The position numbers and the translations under genes were made by a program. A model generated the notes under the pieces. The model was not told the DNA's origin. It was given only the letters and a program-made list of their open reading frames with translations, and did not search any database. Positions 7,589 through 13,964 of a DNA stretch of 34,735 nt are shown piece after piece. The stretch's first letter is position 1. The number at the start of each line of letters is the position of its first letter. Source of the DNA: an uncultured Lachnospiraceae bacterium (GTDB lineage Bacteria; Bacillota; Clostridia; Lachnospirales; Lachnospiraceae); the NCBI GenBank assembly GCA_910578885.1, contig CAJTSH010000032.1, positions 1-34,735 of the forward strand. Reading direction: 5' to 3'.

Positions 7589-8395
7589 CTACAAACGGAT
7601 ATCTATCGGTTTATAGGCAGCAGGCTGCTCCATATCTTCTGCAGTATTCTCTGCTTCCACAGGATCTTCTTCTGCCTTCGCAGACAAACCGGCTTTTTTC
7701 CCTTCCTCAGCGCTCTTCGATGCTTCGCCAGACTTCTGTCCATTACGGTCCACTTTATCTGTTCCCATATTCTTGCCTTCAGCTTCATCTGCCTCCTGCG
7801 CTTCTTCTATTTTCTTATTTGCGCTTGCAAGTTCAGACATTTGAGACGAAACAGCCTCCTGTGACTTCTTCTGAACGTCAGCCAGCTCCTCTTTCTTCTT
7901 TTCCGCACTTGCGCCTCTGCCCGCATCCTGTTTAATCTCCGCTTCCAGTACGCCTGCCCGTCCGTCCATCTGCACTGCGACACCGTCAAAAACCTGTGCC
8001 TGCTTCATAGAGGCGTCCGCCGAAATCATCGCTTTCATACTTGCCCCTGACAAACCGTTTCCGCTGCCGCCTGACTTTGCGGCGCCCGGCTTTCTGCTTC
8101 CGGCGAGCATATCATCCATAGAATTTCCCTTGGGCTGCTGTTCTTTCCTTAACTCAATTTCATGCTGCCTCAACTGCTGGTTCAGGCTCGCAATCTCCTG
8201 TTGGATCTCCTGTCTTTTCTTCATCTTTTCTTCTGGCTTCATCTCCGTATCGGAAGAAAGATCCTGCAGCTTTTTCTGCGCATTTGCAATCTGATTCCGA
8301 ATGTTCCTGCTGACAGAATCCGTCTGCCCATTCATGCCCAAACGTCCCGCCTGCATATTACTGCTTGTTCCTGCCACACTACCGACTGTCATCAT
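7589..8395 (-). CDS. FlxA-like coiled-coil protein between the two signalling modules
   Basis: A 268-residue hydrophilic protein. I start at ATG 8395, which has AAGGAGA 8 nt upstream, not at an upstream TTG (8422). The N-terminal part has the FlxA-family pattern: DSVSRNIRNQIANAQKKLQ, a short EMKPEEKMKKRQEI segment, then EIASLNQQLRQHEIELRKEQ, about residues 25-90. A Gly/Ser-rich region and a long Ala/Glu/Lys helix (about 155-215) follow, with a disordered acidic tail ending YKPIDIRL. There is no signal peptide or membrane segment. FlxA is a flagellum-class gene of unknown function in E. coli; the role here is unknown. Its position between two AgrC/AgrA-like pairs and a candidate LytTR operator upstream suggest it is an output of that signalling. 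Confidence 0.7.
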   Translation of the reverse strand: MMTVGSVAGTSSNMQAGRLGMNGQTDSVSRNIRNQIANAQKKLQDLSSDTEMKPEEKMKKRQEIQQEIASLNQQLRQHEIELRKEQQPKGNSMDDMLAGSRKPGAAKSGGSGNGLSGASMKAMISADASMKQAQVFDGVAVQMDGRAGVLEAEIKQDAGRGASAEKKKEELADVQKKSQEAVSSQMSELASANKKIEEAQEADEAEGKNMGTDKVDRNGQKSGEASKSAEEGKKAGLSAKAEEDPVEAENTAEDMEQPAAYKPIDIRL

Positions 8396-8446
8396 ATTTT
8401 TGGTCTCCTTTCCTAGTCCCAAGCGCTACTTCCATGTATCATTTGC

Positions 8447-8478
8447 CGGCAGGTCTGTCACTCAAGACCGATTCCTGC
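8447..8478 (-). promoter_or_regulatory. Leader stem upstream of the FlxA-like gene
   Basis: In the minus-strand leader GGCAG(GAATC)GGTCT pairs with AGACCTGCC around a short loop. It lies between the candidate -10 (TATTTAAT, 8490-8483) and the start codon, so it would be transcribed. There is no U-tract; whether it affects translation or mRNA stability is unknown. Confidence 0.3.
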
Positions 8479-8482
8479 CCTC

Positions 8483-8554
8483 ATTAAATATTTCGGAACG
8501 CTGTGCTGCGAACTATAGCGAGATGTTGTGGAACAGCTTTTTTTGGTAGTGAAC
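8483..8554 (-). promoter_or_regulatory. Candidate LytTR operator and -10 box of the FlxA-like gene
   Basis: Plus-strand repeats GTTGTGGAA (8525-8533) and GTAGTGAAC (8546-8554) start 21 bp apart. They lie 34 bp upstream of a -10-like TATTTAAT (8490-8483) and have no good -35 box, as expected for activator-dependent LytTR promoters. The half-sites resemble those before the second response regulator (GCTGTGAAA and GTCGTGAAT). The surrounding bases are also similar, including a T-run between the half-sites. Confidence 0.55.
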
Positions 8555-8580
8555 GAAATATCGCTTTAAAACCTCTTTCA

Positions 8581-9954
8581 TCACTCCTCCACCATCAACA
8601 GGATACTGAGCCTAAATTCCCCGTCTCCATACACAATATCTATATCTCCGGCATATTTCCTCGCCACTCTGCGGATATTCATAATCCCATATCCATGACC
8701 ATCCATCTTTCTCTTTGAAGTAACCGGAATCTCATTTTCTGCATCCCACTGCAAATTTCCTGTAAAACTATTGCTTACCTCAATCATATAGGCATTTTTC
8801 TTACGGTAGGATAAAATGGATACATATGATGTTTTTTTATCTCCTGCATTTTCGATTGCATTTTGCAGGGCATTGCTTAATATCACACTGATATCAAATG
8901 CATTCACCTTCACTCCCGCAGGATAATGAAAATCACATTGAAAACGGATATTCTTTTTTTCTGCCTCGCTCTTTTGTTCCTGCAGGATGACATCCGTCAC
9001 AGGATTTCCGCTTTTTATTTCCCCTGTCAGATGAGCAAGGGCTGCCTTTAAATTTCCGGCATAGTCTCTGGCTTCCTTCGCCTCTTTTCCAGCATAAAGT
9101 TTTTCCAAGGTCATAATATGATTCGTCATATCATGCCTGATACCGCGGATATTCTGATACAGTTCTTCCACCTGTCCGATATGCCGCCTGATACTGTCCA
9201 TCTGCGTGGCAAGCAGCTCATTCTGCAGCTTTTCTTCCTGTCTCGCCCTGATGTTTTGAAATATTACGGTCATTACCACAATTGAAATTATGGAAATGCC
9301 ATAATGCAGAAATGCCAGCCCGCTGTATATCCCGGAAGCAATTTTTCCTGTACTCATTTCAAAATAGTCCTGATAATACCGCAAAATTACATATTCTGTC
9401 ATTCCCGTTATGGAAGGTACAATCAGCATAAACATCTCTTTTACTGTCATTTGATCCCTTTTATAGACATAAGCCTTTACAATATATCTCACACTAATTC
9501 CTATGATTGCAAAGCCCGCCGCCATTTCCAAAATAACTGCTCCGGCATAGACGATAAACTGTAAGACGGGATGCGCTATCATATATGGGCTGTTCACAAG
9601 CCAATCATAAATCCCGCCGAATACCACTGTTGTCATATACGCCGACAGCCAGCGCAGGGAAAAAAATGTCACTGCCAGAAATATCTTCTGACAATAATTT
9701 CTGCGATCCACCTTGCACATCACGAGATAAGACGCGAACACTCCTATCGTATATGCCATAAAATTACTCATTTCAAACGGGACAAAATAGAGAATCATCA
9801 TTGTAACAAAATAAGCAATTCCTATACCAGACGCTCCTTTTTTATTTTCCAAAAAGGGTTTGGAAAATCGGTATAAAACATATCCTTTCGTAAGCTTGTC
9901 CGCTATGATGTAGGCATAAGTTATACCCGCCCAATAGATTTCCATATGCTCCAT
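8581..9954 (-). CDS. Sensor histidine kinase, AgrC-like (HPK10 family), module 2
   Basis: A 457-residue kinase with about six or seven membrane segments in residues 1-235, then a helical linker. The phosphoacceptor is H274 in IRHDMTNHI; the ATPase core has ILSNALQNAIENAG as N box and HGYGIMNIRRVARKY as G box. It is homologous to the kinase of module 1, especially in the catalytic half, and the sensor halves are similar in layout. Its ATG follows the response regulator stop directly (TAAATG), so translation is probably coupled. A second ATG (9945) with TGGAG upstream is an alternative start. The ligand is unknown; no AgrB/AgrD pair is nearby. Confidence 0.92.
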   Translation of the reverse strand: MEHMEIYWAGITYAYIIADKLTKGYVLYRFSKPFLENKKGASGIGIAYFVTMMILYFVPFEMSNFMAYTIGVFASYLVMCKVDRRNYCQKIFLAVTFFSLRWLSAYMTTVVFGGIYDWLVNSPYMIAHPVLQFIVYAGAVILEMAAGFAIIGISVRYIVKAYVYKRDQMTVKEMFMLIVPSITGMTEYVILRYYQDYFEMSTGKIASGIYSGLAFLHYGISIISIVVMTVIFQNIRARQEEKLQNELLATQMDSIRRHIGQVEELYQNIRGIRHDMTNHIMTLEKLYAGKEAKEARDYAGNLKAALAHLTGEIKSGNPVTDVILQEQKSEAEKKNIRFQCDFHYPAGVKVNAFDISVILSNALQNAIENAGDKKTSYVSILSYRKKNAYMIEVSNSFTGNLQWDAENEIPVTSKRKMDGHGYGIMNIRRVARKYAGDIDIVYGDGEFRLSILLMVEE

Positions 9955-10674
9955 TTAATTTCCCGCTTTCCTCTGGTTGTACCTTAAAAAACATTTCACA
10001 AAATCATGATAATTCTGCTTTGCCATAAGCGCCTGTCCTTTTTCCAGATAGATAAATGCCGAATCATATTTTATAATATAATTGAAATTTACAAGATATG
10101 CCCTGTGCGGGCGGTAAAAATCTTTCCCGGCCTTTTCTTCCAGCTCTTTCATTTTGCCATAGTATTCTATATCGGTATCCAACGTGTGAATGATCACTTT
10201 CCGGTTAAATACCTCCGCATAAACAATATCTTCCAGCTTTACGGCAATATGCTTCCCTCTTGTGGTTATCATGATGCATGGCGTTTCTTTTTTGGCATTT
10301 GCAATCCCTGCCATTCTCTCCTTAATCTGGCATACTGCATTTCGCAGCACCTCCGCAAATTTCCCGTCGTCAATGGGTTTTACCAGATAATGGAACGCCC
10401 CTACATCAAATGCCTGAAATACACACTCTTCCAGAACCGTCACAAAAATGAGGATTGTCGTTTTGTTCTTCCTGCGAAATTCTCTGGCTGTTTCCATTCC
10501 GTTTTTTCCTGACATCTGGATATCAAGCAGCAGAATGTCCGGCTGGCTGTCTGATAAAAGCAGATCCTCTCCGGACTGATAGAGTGAAAGCTTTGCTTTT
10601 GGATAAAGCTTTTGTACTTTTTCCGCAAGCATCGCTCTGATTTCTTTTTCATCATCACAAATTGCAACCTGCAT
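9955..10674 (-). CDS. LytTR-family response regulator, AgrA-like, module 2
   Basis: A 239-residue regulator with receiver residues DDE (8-10), D51 (ILLLDIQM) and K99 (YLVKPIDD), and a C-terminal LytTR domain (YAEVFNRKVIIHT, FYRPHRAYLVNF). It closely resembles the regulator of module 1, pointing to duplication of a regulator/kinase cassette. An AAGGAG site lies before the ATG. The promoter region upstream has a consensus -10 box and 21-bp-spaced direct repeats, consistent with autoregulation, with control by the first regulator also possible. It is cotranscribed with the kinase gene that starts at its stop codon. Confidence 0.93.
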   Translation of the reverse strand: MQVAICDDEKEIRAMLAEKVQKLYPKAKLSLYQSGEDLLLSDSQPDILLLDIQMSGKNGMETAREFRRKNKTTILIFVTVLEECVFQAFDVGAFHYLVKPIDDGKFAEVLRNAVCQIKERMAGIANAKKETPCIMITTRGKHIAVKLEDIVYAEVFNRKVIIHTLDTDIEYYGKMKELEEKAGKDFYRPHRAYLVNFNYIIKYDSAFIYLEKGQALMAKQNYHDFVKCFLRYNQRKAGN

Positions 10675-10702
10675 ATTTTTCTCCTTTGCATTGTACCTAT
10701 TA

Positions 10703-10770
10703 ATTATATCGCAATATTCTCCGGGTTACGAGAATGAAATGCTGTGAAACGGACATTTTTTGTCGTGAAT
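10703..10770 (-). promoter_or_regulatory. Promoter and candidate LytTR operator of response regulator 2
   Basis: A consensus TATAAT (10708-10703 on the minus strand) has no matching -35 box. Upstream, plus-strand GCTGTGAAA (10741-10749) and GTCGTGAAT (10762-10770) start 21 bp apart, 32 bp before the -10. The missing -35 with adjacent repeats is typical of LytTR-activated promoters. Confidence 0.6.
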
Positions 10771-10782
10771 TATCCTATACCC

Positions 10783-10822
10783 AAAAAAAGAAACCTGCTC
10801 CGTATTTTCACGGAACGGTTTC
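10783..10822 (-). terminator. Intrinsic terminator after the superoxide reductase gene
   Basis: On the minus strand the stem GAAACC..CCGT / ACGG..GGTTTC is followed by a run of seven T. It lies 10 bp after the superoxide reductase stop codon and insulates it from the response regulator 2 promoter. Confidence 0.8.
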
Positions 10823-10832
10823 CTTCTTTTCC

Positions 10833-11219
10833 TTATGCCTCACATTTCCAGAATCCATGCAGATTACAGTAGGCATACGCCGCAATTGCCTCATCGCCTT
10901 TTGCCAGAAGAAACTCCGCCGACGGCTCTCCCGTTGCATCCAGATTCACCCGCTGGCTTCCTTTCTTTGTCTGTAAATACACCCACTCGATACTGTGCTC
11001 TTCAGTCATCGGATGCGGCTGGCTTCCGATCCGTACCGTAACACGGTTTCCATCCACTTCCATAACCGGCACATGCTTTTCTGACGCACCGTCCGATGTA
11101 TTGGCCGTCATCTCACGAAAACCTGACAGCTCTGCCTTGGACGGCAGTTCCCCTTGAATACATTCTAAAATCACTTCACACGACTCGCACCGGTAAAATT
11201 TTGCTGTTTGATTTGCCAT
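10833..11219 (-). CDS. Superoxide reductase (desulfoferrodoxin-like), N-terminal iron site incomplete
   Basis: A 128-residue protein; ATG 11219 follows AGGAGG, so an in-frame upstream extension to 11297 is rejected. The C-terminal neelaredoxin domain is intact: EKHVPV (E47, K48, H49), HPMTEEHSIEW (H69, H75) and YCNLHGFW (C118, H121) supply the four-His/one-Cys iron centre that reduces superoxide to hydrogen peroxide. The N-terminal desulforedoxin-like domain keeps CESC (C11, C14) but lacks the usual adjacent CC pair, having only C20, so the FeS4 centre is probably absent. Electrons would come from rubredoxin-type donors. With the rubrerythrin at 16536 it forms an anaerobe's oxygen defence. 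It is monocistronic with its own terminator. Confidence 0.88.
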   Translation of the reverse strand: MANQTAKFYRCESCEVILECIQGELPSKAELSGFREMTANTSDGASEKHVPVMEVDGNRVTVRIGSQPHPMTEEHSIEWVYLQTKKGSQRVNLDATGEPSAEFLLAKGDEAIAAYAYCNLHGFWKCEA

Positions 11220-11246
11220 TCTGTTTCCTCCTCTTTCTTTTCTCAC

Positions 11247-11276
11247 AATAGTATCCCTCTTTTTTTTAGTACTATT
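11247..11276. promoter_or_regulatory. Inverted repeat upstream of the superoxide reductase gene
   Basis: AATAGTA (11247-11253) and TACTATT (11270-11276) form a 7-bp perfect dyad separated by 16 bp, 28 bp upstream of the superoxide reductase ATG and just after the lrgB stop. It could be an operator or a weak terminator stem. No regulator is assigned. Confidence 0.3.
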
Positions 11277-11293
11277 CTCAAGATAAAGGAAAA

Positions 11294-11986
11294 TCAATAG
11301 AATCCGGCTAACACAGAAGCGCCCACAACCGTCAGCAGGCCTGCAACAACGATAGACAGGCTGCTCATCGCACCTTCTATCTCTCCGATTTCCATTGCTT
11401 TTGCCGTTCCTACCGCATGTGCCGACGTACCAATCGCAATTCCCTTTGCAACCGGTTCTTCAATCCGAAAAATCTTACAGATAAATTCAGCGGTCATATT
11501 CCCAAAGACGCCGGTTATGATAATGACCGCAACAGTAATCGTAACCAGTCCTCCCGCCTCCTCAGATACTCCCATTCCGATAGCGGTCGTAATGGACTTC
11601 GGCAATAAGGTGACATACTGCTCATGCGTCAGCCCAAACAATACCGAAAGTCCAAGTACGCTGAACAGACTTGCCAGCACGCCTGCGGTAATTCCAAAGA
11701 AAATGGCCTTCTTATGGCTTTTTAATAGCTCTAACTGCCGATACAGCGGAATCGCAAGGCAGACCGTTGCCGGAGTAAGCAGGTAACTGATAGATTCCGC
11801 TCCCTCGTTATAGGTCTGATAATCCACATGAAAAATTTTCAGGAATGCCATGACAAAGAGGATGGCGACAAGCAGCGGATTGAACAATGCTTTTTTTAAT
11901 TTCCGTTTCAGAAATAATCCGATTTCATAGCCGATCAGGCTGATGACCACTCCGAAAAACACCGATGTCTCAAATAGTTCCGTCAT
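11294..11986 (-). CDS. lrgB: LrgB/CidB-family membrane protein
   Basis: A 230-residue integral membrane protein with about six hydrophobic segments. Family landmarks include FNPLLVAIL near the N-terminus, YLLTPATVCLAIPLY in the middle, LPKSITTAIGMGVSEE with the conserved Ser-Thr, and the C-terminal GTSAHAVGTAKAMEIGEIEGAMSSL (positions about 186-211). LrgB works with LrgA in a holin/antiholin-like system affecting murein hydrolase activity and, in some bacteria, metabolite export. The start overlaps the end of lrgA by 17 bp, so translation is coupled. No LytSR-type operon is adjacent, although LytTR regulators lie nearby. Confidence 0.92.
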   Translation of the reverse strand: MTELFETSVFFGVVISLIGYEIGLFLKRKLKKALFNPLLVAILFVMAFLKIFHVDYQTYNEGAESISYLLTPATVCLAIPLYRQLELLKSHKKAIFFGITAGVLASLFSVLGLSVLFGLTHEQYVTLLPKSITTAIGMGVSEEAGGLVTITVAVIIITGVFGNMTAEFICKIFRIEEPVAKGIAIGTSAHAVGTAKAMEIGEIEGAMSSLSIVVAGLLTVVGASVLAGFY

Positions 11987-12338
11987 TTTCTTTCCTCCTC
12001 TTCCGTATCACATACTGGGTTACTCTGCCCGCAGCCACCATGACAAATACCGTAGTCACAAGCGTTATCACGGTAACCGGTATCCAGATCTTTTTCAGCT
12101 CCGCCCAGGAATCCAAAAGTCCCACTGCTGCCGGGATAAACAGAACCGGCATGATTTCCACCAGAAAATCTCCGGCTCCCTCAACAGATTCCGGCTTTAC
12201 GATTCCGCTGCAAAGCAGCGCCAGCATCAGAACTAATCCGTAGATACTTGCAGGAACCGGAAACGGAAGAAAAAACTTAAGCGCCTCTCCCAGAAAAGAT
12301 ATCAATAATATCATTGTAAATTCTTTTAAATATTTCAT
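11970..12338 (-). CDS. lrgA: LrgA/CidA-family holin-like protein
   Basis: A 122-residue protein with four membrane segments. The conserved PFPVPASIYGLVLMLALL (about residues 25-42) and LVEIMPVLFIPAAVGLLD are family hallmarks. I start at ATG 12338, with AGAGG 8 bases upstream; the open frame extends to 12581 but the extra 81 codons are not LrgA-like and overlap the divergent response regulator remnant. It forms an operon with lrgB and is transcribed away from the decaying two-component locus. Confidence 0.9.
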   Translation of the reverse strand: MKYLKEFTMILLISFLGEALKFFLPFPVPASIYGLVLMLALLCSGIVKPESVEGAGDFLVEIMPVLFIPAAVGLLDSWAELKKIWIPVTVITLVTTVFVMVAAGRVTQYVIRKRRKENDGTI

Positions 12339-12525
12339 CTTTGTGCCTCTTTTCTCTATTATTATAAAATCTCTCCCCATTATACATATTTTTCTCAAAA
12401 GAATAAAGCGGTTTCCTGATTTTAAATGTGCAAGCAGATGAAGATAGCATTCTGCCGAATATTTTGTTATATTAATACTTGATTCGAATACCAAAAGCGG
12501 CAAAAACATACTGGAGGACATGCAT

Positions 12526-12991
12526 ATGATCAAATTATTGATTTTGGAAGATGATGCAGAGATGAACCATGCATTATGCATTTACTTTAAAAAAGCGGGA
12601 TATACCGTCTTACAGGCTTTTCACTGTGCACAGGCACAATCCATTGCAGAAGAAAACCCGCCCGATATTATCATCGCCGATATCGGGCTTCCCGATGAAT
12701 CCGGGTTAAGCTTCTGCGCTAAAATCTTAAAAGAGCAAAAAATACCGGTTCTGTTTCTGACTGCAAAAGATGAGGAGACAGATATCCTAAACGGATATGA
12801 GGCAGGATGCGAGGAATATGTGACGAAGCCCGTTTCCCCCAAGGTTCTGCTGAAAAAGGTTGAAGTTATCCTAAAAAGAAATCCTGCAGATTCTGTCCAA
12901 AAACAAAGGACAGATTGTTACAAAGGAACTGCTGCTTCAAAAAATCTGGGATGCAGAAAATAATTTTGTAGAGGAGCATACCGTTACCGTC
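12526..12991 (+). pseudogene. OmpR-family response regulator with a gutted DNA-binding domain
   Basis: The receiver domain is complete: EDD (8-10), D51 region in DIIIADIGLPDESG, T in LFLTAKDEE and K in YVTKPVS. ATG 12526 has GGAGG 8 nt upstream; the ATG at 12520 is too close to it. After residue about 125 the frame changes: the 12526 frame ends at 12963 with unrelated residues, while the other frame from 12908 reads GQIVTKELLLQKIWD and NFVEEHTVTV, the end part of an OmpR-type winged helix. The first half of that domain and everything after the recognition helix are missing. So at least one internal deletion with frameshift occurred, and the next deletion fuses HTVTV directly to a kinase fragment. 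A receiver-only product of 145 residues could still be made. Confidence 0.8.
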
Positions 12992-13146
12992 GCTTTACTG
13001 CTTACATTTTTTCTGGAGATGTATCTGCTTGAGAATAGTCAGAGAAAGGCATATTCCCGAGAATTGATGGAACTGTCCGACCTTCTGGAAATGCTGCTGC
13101 AAAAAAAATCAGTTTCCTGGTTGAGACGTTTATATTAGCGGCACGC
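12992..13146 (+). pseudogene. N-terminal fragment of a sensor histidine kinase
   Basis: In frame with the winged-helix fragment, the sequence continues ALLLTFFLEMYLLENSQ (a membrane segment) and KAYSRELMELSDLLEMLLQKKSVSWL, then runs into TAG at 13136-13138. The piece carrying the phosphoacceptor histidine (the H box between DLLEMLLQ and SVSWL) is absent. The kinase resumes in another frame as ETFILAARMEHGII; loss of four bases at a GTTG repeat near 13120 would explain the shift. This is a relic, not a gene. Confidence 0.65.
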
Positions 13147-13959
13147 ATGGAGCATGGAATCATTCAGATCCGCAAATGCAATACCAATTTAAAAGAGACG
13201 GTTGCCCATGCCGTATTTCAGGTATACAAAAAAGCCGAAAAAAAGAATATTTACATTGAAATACAAGAGCTGCCGAATCTGGAAAAAGCGATTCCTCATG
13301 ATACGAACTGGATCTGTGAGAGCATCTATAATCTGCTCGACAACAGCATCAAATATTCTCTCTACGGCTCGAAAATCCTGATTACCATGACAAACAATGA
13401 AATGTTTACAGAAATCTGCGTGGAAGATTTTGGCATCGGAATTCGGGAAGGGGAAGAAAACAAAATCTTTCAGCGGTTTTACCGCGGAGACAACGCAGCC
13501 GGACAGGAAGGATACGGAATGGGACTGTATATTACGAGAGATATAATCCAAAAACATGACGGTTTCCTGCGGGTGCGGCGAAAAAAACAAGGTCTTTCCA
13601 TTATTGTCCTGCCATTAAGGCTGGACGGCAGAACGGTGGATACCCAGTTTCTCGAACTGCTGCTGCAGACGCTCGGACTGGCGGAGAAAAGGTTCCAGAT
13701 GCCCAACACACTCTCGGGCGGGCAACAGCAAAGGGTTGCCATCGCAAGAGCCCTGATTACCAGACCTGCAGTGGTTTTGGCGGATGAACCGACCGGTAAT
13801 CTGGACTCAAGGACAAGCCTTGCAGTCATTTCCCTAATGAAATCTCTTTCGGAAAAATTTCATCAGACTCTTATCGCCGTCACGCACAGCCATGAAATCG
13901 CCCAGATGGCAGATCAGATTATTCGAATTGAAGACGGAAAAATCTGCGGAGAGGAGTGA
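13147..13959 (+). pseudogene. Fused remnant: histidine kinase ATPase domain joined to the C-terminal half of an ABC transporter ATPase
   Basis: One open frame of 270 codons holds two unrelated halves. Residues 1 to about 155 are the catalytic domain of a BceS/VanS-like kinase: N box SIYNLLDNSIKYS, G1 VEDFGIGI, F box FQRFYRG and G2 GYGMGLYI. From about residue 156 (13602 onwards) it becomes an ABC ATPase of the macrolide/bacitracin exporter type: signature LSGGQQQRVAIARAL, Walker B VVLADEPTGNLD and H-loop VTHSH. The Walker A motif and Q-loop are missing, so ATP hydrolysis by this ABC half is not expected. The join falls in an IVLPL sequence that suits both families, suggesting deletion at a short homology. 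No ribosome binding site is seen before the ATG at 13147. Confidence 0.85.
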
Positions 13960-13964
13960 CTGCT

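Noticed and set aside
7519..7935. Plus-strand open frame of 138 codons
   Set aside because: It is mostly antisense to the FlxA-like gene, with low-complexity Leu/Pro/Ser content and no start signal.
7448..8580. Search for an AgrD-like pheromone precursor or AgrB between the signalling genes
   Set aside because: Only the FlxA-like gene and operator/hairpin sequence were seen; no short amphipathic peptide with a conserved Cys/Ser and acidic tail.
10006..10512. Plus-strand open frame of 168 codons
   Set aside because: It is antisense to response regulator 2, has no recognisable domain, and is a shadow of its codon bias.
12339..12581. N-terminal extension of LrgA to an upstream start
   Set aside because: The extra 81 codons are not LrgA-like and overlap the divergent response regulator; the internal ATG has a ribosome binding site and matches the family start.
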